This document shows, piece after piece, positions 35,046-46,469 of a DNA stretch of 64,000 bases. Numbering within the stretch: position 1 is the first letter of the stretch; every line of letters starts with the position of its first letter. The DNA comes from Calamus simplicifolius (Eukaryota > Streptophyta > Magnoliopsida > Arecales > Arecaceae): contig UESW01003880.1 in assembly GCA_900491605.1 (NCBI GenBank), forward strand, positions 1,747,130 to 1,811,129, written 5' to 3'. The position numbers were made by a program, and so were the translations under genes. The notes under the pieces were generated by a model, which made no database searches, was not told the origin of the DNA, and saw nothing but the letters and a program-made list of their open reading frames with translations.

Positions 35046-35467
35046 TTCGGTCAGCACATGGATCTCAAGGTCGATTTGTCTCCTGAGGAACGACCTCGGC
35101 CAGCCCTAGAGTCCCGATGACCGCTCGGCGCTACGAGCTCATCATGAGATTCACACCTCGACGTTGAGCTCGGGTTCACAAAGGGAAGCTTCAAGGCCAG
35201 CCTCAGTACTCCCATCAGGACCCGATCATATGTAGCAACTAAGTCGCGGATGCGCTCGTGGTGAGCAGACACACACGATGTCCCCCAATGCTGACGCAGT
35301 CCTATCAAGGGTCCTACGACGGCAAGCTAAAGGGTAGTGTATACTAAGTTAAATAGTCAGACCTCTGATAGATTTCAACGGAAAGGGATCATTTTCAATA
35401 CTTTGAATGTTTACAAAATGCCGACTAAGTTGGACTTTAATACAAAAAGAAAAAGAAACAAATGCTC
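35046..35467. other. Spacer in Tat element
   Basis: Between the tandem array and the end of the antisense ORF. I see no domain or repeat that I can name. Confidence 0.5.
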
Positions 35468-37480
35468 AGGGCTCGACCAGCGTAGACCCATCATCGGATG
35501 GCGATCCCTCGGGCCCCTCATCCGGCTTGATGTCCTCAACGCTGGGGAGGCTAAAGGCCCTGGCCACCTTCTCCTTACCATCCCGGAACCCTTGGAGTTA
35601 AAGATCCACAGAGGCCTCAGCCAGTTCATCCGCAAAGCTGGTGGACTTGCGGAAGTCATCCACCGCTTCGACGGACCTTCTCTCGGCGATCGCAGCTCTC
35701 TCCTCAGCGGCGATGACTACAGCTTTCGCCCTTCGGACCATGGCCTCCCCCTCCGCAGCACAGGTGTCATCCATCCTCACCACCTCCTATGCATTCTCTG
35801 CCCTCTCCTTGACCACTTTTACTTCGATGGAGAGGGCATCGATGCGGAGCTCCCTGGCGTGATGGCCCCCATGGCGGCCCCCAGCTGATCCATGACCACC
35901 TGTGCATGCTCAGCCTCGGCGGCCGCCCAACGACCAGCCTCCTCGAGCTCCATGGCTTGATCGGTCCGCGCCGCCTCCAGAGCCTCCCCTGCCCTCTCAG
36001 CTCGGGCCCGGGCATCGGCAGCCTCCTGCTGGGCCTGGCAGAGGACAGCCTCTCCCTGGTCGATGACCTCCCTCATGGCAACTAAGGATTTCACTGATTG
36101 CATCAAAAGTGAGTCAGTACAAGACGGTTGAAATAAAATCTTGAAGTCACGTAAGATAGACATACCCGAATGTGGGCCATGAAGGCCTACCTGAAGAAGG
36201 CCGAGGCCCCCAAGTGGCGAAGCTCCTCCTAGAATTCAGGTAGGATGATCTGAGTGATTAGTTGCTCTGCCTGGCGACCATGGTTCATCACTGAAGGCCG
36301 AAAGGGGATAGCCCTGACCTCGCCTCCCTCTGCGGCCTTGGCTGGCTTAGGTGCTATGGGTGTTGAGCCGAAGGCTGGCGGCAGCTCCTCCACCAATGCC
36401 TCCACTGCCGTTGGGTGACCCTCACTCACCCGCCTTCCTGCGGAGGGGCCCTCGCCCGAGCCCAGCTCCACTTTCGCCTACACCGGTTTGGTGGCCGAGA
36501 CGGTGGGCTTTATCAGCACTGTAGCCCCCTTAGCTCTCACTCCCTCCGAGGGAGTGTCGGCCGTGAGGTCGATGGCGAGGCCGAGCGCCCATTCCCCTTA
36601 AGACTAGCGCTCCGAGGGAGGGAGAGACCGTGCCGGGGACCGGCTCGGAGGCTGGGTCCGCTGCCTCCCGCTCGGCCCATCAGCACCTTCAAGGGCTCTC
36701 TTCCTCTTCACTGCCATCCTTCTGGCGACGTGGATCGAAATCTTCATCACTGTACAAGTCATCGGCCAAGATGAGCAAAAAAAAAAAGAGAAATAGGTCA
36801 AGGATTGGGAGGGCATGCAGCTGCTCACCGCTGCTTGTGGAGATGCCCGCAAGATGGAGGTTATCCTTCGACAGGAGTTGGTTGTAGTGAAGGACCACGG
36901 TGGTTAATAGCTGCCCGAGTGCCTCCTTATCCCTCGGAGCCACTGACGGGTCCTTGTTCGGTCTGGTGTCCGGGTCCCCCCACCCCGCCTCACCCCATCA
37001 AGGTCGGTGAAAAAGAAACAGGTCTTCTACCCCTTAATAGATGAGGGCAGGCCTAACTTTAGGGTTCAGTCGGGCCTAGGTTGGAATAGCCACCAGCCTG
37101 ATTGCTGTCGGAGGATGTAGAGAGAACGGAAAAGAAAAACCCTAGCTTCGATGCCTTGAAAGTGGCAGAGCACCATGAAGCCGTAGATGGTCCGAATGGA
37201 GTTCGGAACCAACTGCGCGGGCATCAAAGAGTACCAGTCGAGGAGGTTATTGAAGAAATGGTGATAGGGCAGACAGAGACCTATCCTAAGGGAGACCTCG
37301 TAGATAGCAACTCTACCAGGTCGGAAGGAGACTATCCTATTGTCGGGAGTGGGAAGGAACAGCCAGACGCTACTCGGGATCTGGTAATGGACCCTAATAT
37401 TGGCTAATTCTTGGCCCGTTACGATGAAGGCAATCCCTTTCGAGAATTCTGCCTCCACCCTCGATGAGGTACCAGCGGCC
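35468..37480 (-). pseudogene. Antisense extra ORF of Tat element (Transposase_28-like)
   Basis: On the minus strand between pol and the 3' LTR. The N-terminal part (open 37458-37066) has IPSSVWLFLPTPDNRI, GRVAIYEVSLRIGLCLPYHH and LVPNSIRTIYGFMVLCH. This resembles the plant domain called 'putative gypsy type transposon' (Transposase_28). Further down are an acidic stretch and a long Ala/Glu/Arg-rich coiled coil (35819-36163, 35598-35783), and a C-terminal FRDGKEKVARAF segment. Several stops and shifts interrupt it, including one after ELAEASVDL. Extra ORFs of this type are known from Tat-lineage elements; their role is unknown. Confidence 0.75.
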
Positions 37481-38202
37481 TCCGGGCAACCCCTAGCAGG
37501 AGCTTGGCCGGTGACTCGCCATTGTGACAGAGAAACACATTCCTCGGAAGAAGGGAAAGAGAAAGACCATGAAGGTTGAGGAGAAGGGGAGGTCTGTGGT
37601 AGCGAACAAAAAAGGTCCTCAGGAGGGACAGAGGAGGACTAGGACAAAGAGGAAGCCTTGGGAAAAGCTTGGGATTCAGGTGGACTAACCTGTATTAGAA
37701 GGAAGAACAGTGAGGACAGCAAGGTTTGGAGGAAGATGCGGACAGGGCGAGAGCTCGAGGAAGAAGATCTCTGGGGTAGAATGCTAGGTTCAGAGCTTTC
37801 CCCCGACTTTACCAGTTTCGAATCATCCCGCCTAGCCTAGCCGGCCATGCGGACCCCCGCTATAGGCGGTGTCACCTCAGTAGGTGCCCGGCATGTGGGA
37901 ACGCTTCGCCTTTGGCCAATCGCGAAGCATCACTGGCGTCAGCACTATGATGGCAATGATGGCAGTCGCTTTTCATGGGTTCCGAAGGAACACCCCCATT
38001 TCAAGGCAGATCCCTACAGATCTGACGGTTAGCAGGGATGGTAGCTCTGCAGTGCCCAAGTCATCTGCGCTAAGGAATCACTGCACCAAGGGACACACAC
38101 TCCTCCGCAATTGACAATGCACCAGGATCAGCCACCTGGGAGCTTACGCCCCTTTTGCCTAGCAGGGGTAGGCCTGCGTCGTCTCAGAGGCGAAGGGGCA
38201 TC
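37481..38202. other. 3' non-coding part and polypurine tract of Tat element
   Basis: No recognisable coding sequence. It ends in CTCAGAGGCGAAGGGGCATC against the 3' LTR, which is the purine tract. Confidence 0.6.
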
Positions 38203-39059
38203 TGATGTGGCTGATCGAGCCACGTTAGAGTTGATGAAAGAAGTAACTGACAAAACCCTAGCTTTGGACTCCGAGGCCCCTTGGCCTCCGAGAGCCCCTC
38301 AGCCTCGGAACCTAGTTGCGGATCCCCTCGGCCTCGAACCTTATTTCCCCACGGCCTCAGCGGCCTCCAAGACCCCCTTGGCTTCGGACCCCAGGTCCCC
38401 TTGGCTCCGGCTGCGGATCCCTCGGACTCGGACCTCGAGTTGCAAATCCCTTCGAACTCGGACCTCGAGTCCCCTTGGCCTCGGACCTCAAGTTTCCTTG
38501 GCCTTAGACCTCATGTCCTCTCGGCCTCGGACCCGAGTCCCCTCGGCCCGGGACTTCATGTCCCTTCGGCCTCAGACTCCAGGTTCCCACTACCTCGAGC
38601 CGCTTGACACTACCACATGGACCATCAATCACCTGCAGCTACCACGTAGCCCACTAACTATCTGCGATTGCGCATGGCCATTATCTGTAGCAACGCCTGT
38701 CTGACACGACTAGGCCCACCTGCCATATATGGCGTCGCGCCTGATAGGTGACTTGCAGAGTAAGACACCTCTGACATGCTCAGTATCGGTTGCGACCTGT
38801 CTTTGTCAGCCTGGCCACCTGCCTGCTACCGAACAACAATGCCTCGGAATTAGCCACCTTCCGATAGTGGAAAAGGGGATCTTCGAATAGGTATAAGAAC
38901 CTACACTTATGACAAGGAAAGGGATCTGAACTTAAGCTCTCTAGCTATTTTCTATTAGCTCTATTTCTTCATTGTTGCTAGGGACTTTTTTGCATGAACT
39001 TTTTCGAGAAGGTGGATCTCCATTTTTCAGCATTAGAGAAACGTGATTTGGTGGCAACC
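38203..39059 (+). repeat. 3' LTR of Tat element
   Basis: 857 bp, matching 19010-19931 with many substitutions and indels, including a shorter CCTCGGCC-type repeat block (about 38270-38600). Its last base is C instead of the expected A. Confidence 0.9.
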
Positions 39060-39077
39060 GACTTTGTACTTGCGAAA

Positions 39078-39358
39078 CAAACTAATAGTAAAAATGAGCT
39101 ACTAGAGCAGAGAGCAGATATGAAATTATGGCTAAAGAAAGTTAAAACAAAACCACTCAAATAATGAAAACTTTTAAGAACTATTAGCATAAAGGATCGA
39201 ATGGATGCAATGCTTTTGAAATTTGAGTGTATTTTTTGCACGTGAGAAGTGCAGGTTCAATCAACTAGAAGAGTACTCACCTCCTTCCCCAGTAGGTGCT
39301 TGCTGAGTCCCAGGCGTCCCGGATGCTATCACTGATGTATTAAAGAAACTATAGACTT
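39078..39358 (-). repeat. Right copy of the 282-bp tandem duplication
   Basis: Holds the genuine 3' end of CRK exon 1, donor GTGAGT at 39280 and the first ~200 bp of intron 1. Homologous to 18728-19009 with only scattered differences. Confidence 0.88.
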
Positions 39359-40697
39359 CATACCTGATCGTACAGCTACCCGAAAGGTATCGCCACCCTT
39401 TCGTCTGCTTGCACATATTGGTAACATGATTCATCCCTCTCTCCAAGCACCTCTTGCAGTTCCCACTGCTAAGATCTCTAGTGCACTGCAGAAGAACGTA
39501 CCTGGACTGTGAGTCGTTTGCAGCAAACATTGACGAGCTATTCGCTGCCACCCCTACAGGTCTTGAAGCCATTGCAACTATGGCATCATGGACATCCTCG
39601 GAGACCTGATCCGGATTGCACAATATTTGCACATAATCGTCCACAACACCGAAGAAGTTCTTCTTCGAGTATCTTACGAGGCACTTCTCTTTCCATATGA
39701 TTCCTTCTGTTTTCCTACCACAGTCATCCGATAGGCTTATTACCGCTGCAACGAGGCAGCCACTGCAGTCATGGCCAGGTGTGGCGAGGTCTCACCTACA
39801 GAGAGCCAGGCCATATAACTGATCCGCCACAGTGGTGTTGTAGAAGCCAGTGGGAACGGCGCTGGATATCAAATCAATAAACAGGCTGCTCAGATATGCT
39901 TGCTCGGTTCCAAGATTGTTATCCGAGCAATTGTACTCAACGATCTCCGTGTACAATCCATTTAGATTCTGGAGGAAGGGAGTGGCTCCGTACCTTATCC
40001 AGCAACTCGGTGCCAGATATCGCCACCCGTTCCACTGGGCGCAACAAGCCTTGATGTCTTCCAGGATCGTTTTCAAGCATTTTCGACAGGAATTTCCGCT
40101 CAAATCTTTGGTACACTGCGCCATTGCATACAAGCTATTAGCAACCAAAGCGCTGGATGCGAACATCTGAGGCAGGTCGGGAGCCTGCTGCACGAGGCTG
40201 GACACCATCTCGAAGGGTGCCGGCGAGCTGGTTTTCTCATCAGTCCTGGTCATGCCGAAGCCATTGGTATCGGGAATTCCGAAGAAGTTGTGGTCGGAGT
40301 AGCGCAGCTGGCAGTAGTCATACCAGATGATGCCTTGCCGGGAGCCAGAGCAGCTCTGCGTGATGTTGGTGGTTGCAGCCTGGATGCAGCTCTGGCAGTC
40401 CGAGATGGCGAGATCGCCTTCGCAGATGTAGAGGCCGTAGACGACGTCAGAGCCAGCCCCAGCAGTGGTATTCTCAAATATTGAGGATGATGAGGACTGG
40501 GAGTTGAAGGAGGAGAAGAGAGTATTGAGATTTGCTGCGAATGTGCTGTTTGAAAGGTATGAACCGCCAGTGCAATTGGATTTGAGCGGTTTGAGGCTGA
40601 TGTTGTCGGCAGTGGTGCCAGGAGAATTCAAAAAGAGAAGGTATAAGATCAAGAAGAGGAAGGCCAGGGATCTTTCTGCTCGAAATTGCACGAACAT
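39281..40697 (-). pseudogene. CRK exon 1: signal peptide and four DUF26 domains
   Basis: I take the ATG at 40697 (MFVQFRAERSLAFLFLILY) as the start because it begins a good signal peptide; an in-frame ATG at 40790 is possible. Four DUF26 modules follow, with the C-X8-C-X2-C core in module 1 (CEGDLAISDCQSC), module 2 (CTKDLSGNSCRKC) and module 4 (CTRDLSSGNCKRC), and a longer spacing in module 3. Modules 1 and 3 resemble each other, as do 2 and 4 (GWRYL...SC.IRY), so the usual pair has been doubled. A TGA at 39792-39794 interrupts module 3; CGA to TGA is the simplest cause. The exon ends in GGGGAAGGAG at donor GTGAGT (39280). Confidence 0.87.
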
Positions 40698-42350
40698 CAC
40701 GGCTTCAATATTTACTGGACTTGGATCATTCTTCCATGTTAACGTAGAAGTGGAGGAAGAGGAGAATCCATGGCTATTGTAAAGAGGCATAATTAGAGCA
40801 ACAAAGAGATATCAAATAAATTAACAATCTTTAATTGTGGAGTGAGGCGTTGCAAGGGTTCCTTGATTAAAGAGTGGTTAAACCAAAAATTTGGTTATAT
40901 TACTTTCTGTTTTCAAATTTATTTTTATAATATTATTCTTGTCACAAATTTTTGTATATTTTAATGGGTGCTTGTTTGCGGCGCTCTTGGATCGTTTTTC
41001 TTTTCCAATGCTTCTAGATTGTTTGTAAAATTTCTACAATATTTCCATCCTGAGAGGTACATAGATACTGACCGACGATCGATGGTGGGCTGATGTAGAT
41101 CGAGTGGACTAATATTCGCCAGCTCGCACAGGTGACGCCAGTTGGTTTCCAAGCAGCCCTGACGTGCATTGGTCGTTCGTACTAATTGATCTATTTATGT
41201 GGTTACTAGCATACCTGAGCCAATGATGGAGGACAACGGACGGTAACAACTCACCTTCGATCAGAACGAGTCGCAGAAATGGGAATGTCTCCCTGAGATT
41301 CATCCTGGCGCTGCGCGCGATAACTCTGGCCTGTTTGATCATCTCTTAAATCCAAGACCTTAATTAGGAACGGATGGACAACAATATTAAGTTCTAGTAG
41401 ATCTTGGACTGAGTAATTATTAGTGGTCCGTTTGCAAGATTTACTCGGTCAACACGTACGTCGTTTGTGCTTATCTATTTGCATGGCACCTGTAATGGTC
41501 CTGCCGTGCAGTGCATCAAGCTAGGGATTTCCTCAAGCTGGCGCCTAGCTTCTCGCTTGCAGCGTCCAAGCATCATCATCATCACTGTTTCAAATAAAGT
41601 CTCAAAATAATGAGTATTTTTAAATGCAACGATTTGATGAAGCGGTGCTTTACTGCTTTCCATTCGTTCTTCTGATGGCAGGCAGGCATGGGAACTCCCG
41701 TCACAGCTTCAACGATGGGAACGCTCTGTAACGATAGCAGCAAAACAGCTAATTTTCTTGGCATATGTGGGTGATCAGAGGTAAAGATATCAAGTGGATA
41801 AGCTTAACACGAGGCGGTCTTGGTTAGACACGGCACAATTGCTATAACAGTCATGCTATGCCTCGCACAATCGATCATGGAACATATCGAACCACTCTTT
41901 AAGACCCATAGACCGTGATGGTACGATGACCCATATATTCATAGCTTGGCTAGCACAGCTCACGTTTCATCATCGGGCATGTAGTTAGAAATGGCTCATT
42001 CTATAGGACATTTTCATCCAATTTTTAAAATACCTTTTATAACTACCAAAAACTCATTGTTTTCAAGGATATTCGAATTTTTTTGTCAAGAAGACCTATT
42101 GCCATTCCCAGTGGCTATAAACTGCTAATTTTCAAGGTTATTTTGGTTATTTGAATGATTTTTAATATTTATAAATAAGTTTCAACCCTTCTTTCTCACT
42201 CAACACCACACAATTAGCTCTCAAACCTTTCTAAAGCTTTTTTTAAGTTCTTCTAAGCTTTTTTACCTTCCTATAAGTCTTTCTAATTCTCTTAAGTTGT
42301 CATAAATTTTTTTTAGTTTCTATTTAATTATCTTAATCTTTCTAGCCTCT
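40698..42350. other. Upstream flank of the CRK pseudogene
   Basis: No gene, RNA or element is recognised. It should contain the former CRK promoter, but I cannot name a TATA box with confidence. The last 350 bp are AT-rich up to the CACTA target duplication TCT (42348-42350). Confidence 0.5.
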
Positions 42351-42374
42351 CACTATAAGAAAATACTGAAATAG

Positions 42375-43570
42375 CGATGCAAATTTAGCGACGCATAATT
42401 GCGTCGCTAAATTGCGACCACTTTGCGACGCCTCTGTGACAACAAAATATTGCGACGCAATTAGCGACGCATAAGCGACTCAATTAACCAGAAAATCAAA
42501 AAAAATTAAATTTTTAATATTGCGACGCAAATATTGCGTCGTAATATTTTTAAATTAATTTTTGATGAAATATAAATATCAATAAAAATATTGCGACGCA
42601 ATATTTGCGTCGCAATGTTTTTAACAGAATTAAATATTTTAAATAGCGACGCATTAGCGACGCAATAAAATAGATAATTAGAAAAATTATTTTTAATTTA
42701 GTGACGCACCAATTGCATCGCAAATAATTTAAATAAAATTAAATTTTATAAAATTTAATTATCGAAAAAAATATTGCGACGCATCACAGTGCATCGCAAT
42801 GTTTTTAAAAGAATTAAATATATTAAATAGCGACGCATTAGCGACGTAATAAACTAAAAAATAAGAAAAATTATTCTTAATTTAGCGACGCAACAAATGC
42901 ATCGCAAATAATTTAAATGAAATTATATTTTTTAAAGTACAAATAGTTTACAAAATATTGCGACGCATAACAGTGCGTCGCAATGTTTTGAAAAGAATTA
43001 AATATTTAAATAGCGACGCCTTAGCGATGCAATAAACTAGAAAAATAGAAAAATTATTTTTAATTTAGCGATGCAACAATTGCGTCGCAAATAATTTAAA
43101 TGAAATTATATTTTTTACAGTATAAATATTTTAAAAAATATTGCGATGCAACTCAGTGCATCGCAATGTTTTGAAAAAAAATTAAATATTTTAAATAGCG
43201 ACGCATTAGCGACGCAATAAATCAGAAAATAAATTAAAATTATTTTTAATTTAGCGACGCAATAAATGCGTCACAATTATTTTAAATAAAATTAAATTTT
43301 ATAAATTATAAATATGAGAAAAAATAATTGCGATGTAACACAGTGAGTTGCAATGTTTTTAAAAAATTAATTATGTTAAATAGCGATGCATTAGCGATGT
43401 AATAAGCCAAAAAATTAATTAGGGAAATTATGTTTTAATATAGCGATGCACTTGTTGTATCATAATTATTAGAATTAAAATTAATTTTTTATATAATATA
43501 ATTATCATATTAAAAATATGATGCAATCCTTTGCGTTGTAATATATTTAAAAAAATTAATTATGTTAAAT
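42375..43570. repeat. CACTA left subterminal repeats
   Basis: Repeated GCGACGCA in both orientations, often as facing pairs such as TTGCGACGCAATATTTGCGT, in AT-rich surroundings with a loose ~180-bp higher-order period. In related transposons these are binding sites for the TNPA-type protein; here that role is inferred. Confidence 0.8.
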
Positions 43571-43571
43571 A

Positions 43572-45375
43572 GCGATCGGTCCAAAATCGATCGTGACCGA
43601 TCGGAATAAGGGCTTGGATCGATCGCAACCCTCGGATCGTCGCCGATCGGACCGATCGCCACGTTTCGAGATCGGTCGTAGCCGATCGGGATCAGGGCTT
43701 GGATCGATCGCAACCGTCGGATCGTCGCCGATCTCGGACGGATTGCAACTGTCCGAGATAGGTCGTGGTTGATCGGGATCATGGCTTGGATCGATCGCAA
43801 CCGTCGGATCTTTGCCGATCGGACCGATTGCCGCGGTCCGCGATCGGTCGTCGCCGATCGGGATCAGGGCTTGGATTGATCGCAACCGTTGGATCGTCAT
43901 CATCTCGGACGGATTGCCATGGTCCGAGATCGGTCGTGGCCGATCGGGATCAGGGCTTGGATCGATCGCAACCGTCGGATCATCGCCGTTCTCAGACGGA
44001 TCGCCACGTTTCGAGATCGGTCGTGGCCGATCGGGATCAGGGCTTGGATCGATCGCAACCGTCGGATCGTCGCGTTCTCGGACGGATCGCCACGTTTCGA
44101 GATCGGTCGTGGCCGATCGGGATCAGGGCTTGGATCGATCGTAACCGTCGGATCGTCGCCGATCTCGGACGGATTGTAACTGTCCGAGATAGCTCGTGGC
44201 TGATCGGGATCATGGCTTGGATCGATCGCAACCGTCAGATCATCACCGATCTCGGACGGATCGCCACGGTCCGAGATTGGTCGTCGCCGATCGGGATCAG
44301 GGCTTGGATCGATCGCAACCATCGGATTGTCGCCATTCTCGGACGGATTGCAACTGTCTGAGATGGGTCGTGGCCGATCGGGATCACGGCTTGGATCGAT
44401 TGCAACCGTCGGATCTTTGCCGATCGGACCGATTGCCATGGTCCGAGATCGGTCGTCGCCGATCGGGATCAGGGCTTGGATCGATCGCAACCGTTGGATC
44501 GTCGCTGATCTCGGACGTATCGCCACGGTCCGAGATAGGTCGTGGCCGATCGGGATCAGGGCTTGGATCGATCGCAACCGTCGGATCGTCGCCGATCTCG
44601 GATGGATTGCAACTGTCCGAGATAGGTCGTGGCCGATCGGGATCACGGCTTGGATCGATCGCAACTGTCGGATCGTCGCCGATCGGACTGATTGCCACGG
44701 TCCGAGATCGGTCGTCGCCGATCGGGATCAGGGCTTGGATCGATCGCAACCGTCGGATCGTCGCCGATCTCGGACGGATTGCAACTGTCCGAGATAGGTC
44801 GTGGTCGATCGGGATCATGGCTTGGATCGATCGCAACCGTCGGATCATCACCGATCTCAGACGGATCACCACGGTCCGAGATCGGTCGTCGCCGATCGGG
44901 ATCAGGGCTTGGATCGATCGCAACCGTCGGATCGTTGCCGTTCTCGGACGGATTGCAACTATCCGAGATAGGTCGTGGCCGATCGGGATCACGGCTTGGA
45001 TCGATTGCAACCATCGGATCTTTGCCGATCGGACCGATTGCCACGGTCCGAGATCGATCGTCGCCGATGGGATCAGGGCTTGGATCGATCGCAACCGTTG
45101 GATCGTTGCCAATCTCGGACGGATTGCCACGGTCCGAGATCGGTCGTGGCCGATCAGGATCAGGGCTTGGATTGATCGCAACCGTCGGATCGTCGCCGAT
45201 CTCGGACGGATTGCAACTGTCCGAGATAGGTCGTGGCCGATCGGGATCACGGCTTGGATCGATCGCAACCGTCGGATCTTTGCCGATCGGACCGATTGCC
45301 ACGGTCCGAGATGGGTCGTCGCCGATCGGGATCAGGGCTTGGATCGATCGCAACCGTTGGATCGTCGCAGATCTC
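43572..45375. repeat. GATC-rich ~85-87-bp tandem array in CACTA element
   Basis: About 21 units; successive GGCTTGGATC starts at 43611, 43696, 43783 and 43868 give periods of 85-87. Most units contain inverted arms ATCTCGGAC and GTCCGAGAT around an 11-base loop, plus GATCGATCGCAACCGTCGGAT. Very long apparent reading frames on both strands arise from the scarcity of stops and are not genes. Confidence 0.92.
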
Positions 45376-46296
45376 CGACATGCTTCATCGTTGGAGGTCA
45401 TCGGGTCAGCGTCCTACGCACGTGCCAGAAGGTATTTGGCACGAGTGGCAGCAGGCCTGGGAGTTCGATGGCTGGCGTAGGAGGTCCGCATCAGCCAGCA
45501 CGAACCGCCGATCTGAGAAGGGCGGTCCTGGCATGGGTCTCTCCCGTCATACTTCGGGCTCCATTTCGATTCAGGAGCACAGACGGTGTATGGTAAGAAA
45601 ACATAAATATTTTAATTACTATTTTAGTTATTTACAAATATTTGTATTAATATCATTTTTTTTATTGTTATAGACTGAGCAGGAGGGCAGAGATCCTGGT
45701 GAGTTTCGTCTATTCAGGGCGACACACACCAGGAGGGACGGCTCCTGGGTCGACAAGCGATCACGAGAGGTTGCGGTAAGAAATTAGATTTATGTAGTAT
45801 CTGTTTAATTTCTAAAATTTTATTTCAAGAAATTTATTAACTCATTTATTGTTAATTTCATAATTTCAAGACACGAGTCGACGAGCTTCACTCCCAGGCA
45901 TCGCAGGTCGACTCTACTGATGGGGAGACGCCCGTCGAACTCTCAGCAGAGGAGAGTCGATGTGTGTTTTTGGAGGCTGTTGGTGCCCAGCCACGAGACC
46001 GCAGGGTCTATGGTCTGGGCACTAGAGCTTCTACATTTTTTCCCCATCAGGCCTCCAGCTCGCGAGTTCCTGCTGATCTTCCTCCCGAGCGTTTACAGGA
46101 GCTTCGCAGATCTATTGCAGAGGAGATTCGCCAGGAGGTCGAGCAGGATTTTGAGGATCGTATGCGAGGCCGGGATTAGGAGGTTTCAGACATGCGAGAT
46201 GAGATGCATTATTTGCGGGATATGGTTAGCCGCTTGTCGCAGAGTCTTCAGCCTCCACAGCCTCCACAGTCTCCACGTGATCGTTCAGATTCTTGA
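45376..46296 (+). pseudogene. CACTA TNPA-like gene (Transposase_24 type), 5' truncated
   Basis: Three exons: 45376-45592, 45674-45775 and 45871 onward, with donors GTAAGA and GTAAGA and acceptors TTATAG and TTCAAG. Exon 1 encodes SDMLHRWRSS, EGIWHEWQQAW and NRRSEKGGPGMGLSRHTSGS. Exon 2 encodes EFRLFRATHTRRDGSWVDKR. Exon 3 encodes VFLEAVGAQPRDRRVYGLG and an acidic coiled-coil segment. This is the En/Spm plant transposase-associated pattern. A TAG at 46177-46179 interrupts the tail; the homologous tail QPPQPPQ continues to a stop at 46294-46296. The 5' part, present in the second CACTA element, is missing and replaced by the tandem array. Confidence 0.78.
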
Positions 46297-46469
46297 TGTA
46301 TTTTTTTTCTTTTTTATGTTATAAAAACTTCAAAATTTTAATATATAAATTATTTTTGAAATATATTATTGTTTGGATTGAGTGAAAAATGTTTGTATCA
46401 ATATTTAGATTTAGCGAAATTGAATTAACCGTTTTAATTTTTAATCATTTAAATATTTTTAAAAATAAA
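46297..46469. other. 3' flank of TNPA-like gene
   Basis: AT-rich, non-coding, leading into the right subterminal repeats. Confidence 0.5.

Larger units (their letters stand above)
19010..39059 (+). mobile_element. Tat-type Ty3/gypsy retrotransposon carrying a nested chromovirus
   Basis: LTRs at 19010-19931 and 38203-39059 (both start TGATGTGGCTGAT) with target duplication GACTT at 19005-19009 and 39060-39064. The order is LTR, primer site, gag, pol, 48-bp tandem array, an antisense extra ORF, purine tract, LTR. Without the nested element (26251-34840) it is about 11.5 kb. Every coding part is broken by stops and shifts. The LTRs differ in length and by many substitutions, so it is older than the chromovirus inside it. 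Confidence 0.93.
9614..40697 (-). pseudogene. Cysteine-rich receptor-like kinase (CRK) with four DUF26 domains, disrupted
   Basis: A whole CRK gene can be traced in seven exons: 40697-39281, 18646-18545, 18458-18319, 10952-10742, 10478-10236, 10082-9932 and 9835-~9614. All splice sites follow GT-AG and the reading phases agree across junctions. Order: signal peptide, four DUF26 (Gnk2-like) domains, one transmembrane helix, Ser/Thr kinase. In intact family members the protein sits in the plasma membrane and relays extracellular stress or pathogen cues. Here the gene is dead. There is a TGA stop in the third DUF26 domain, a frameshift before DFG, a TAA in the kinase C-lobe, two frameshifts in the last exon, a 20-kb retroelement at the exon 1 boundary and a 7.3-kb element in intron 3. 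Transcription across 31 kb of silenced repeats is unlikely. Confidence 0.88.

Noticed and set aside
35337..35888. Plus-strand frame of 183 codons
   Set aside because: Shadow of the antisense coiled-coil ORF on the minus strand, which has the recognisable domain and composition.
41109..41764. Minus-strand frames of 60-77 codons upstream of the CRK
   Set aside because: No resemblance to known proteins, no signal peptide or repeat structure, and length expected by chance.
43510..45596. Open frames up to 466 codons (Asp/Arg/Ile/Gly-rich)
   Set aside because: They come from the GATC-rich 85-87-bp array, present in many frames and both strands. Only the TNPA exon after 45376 shows a real protein family.
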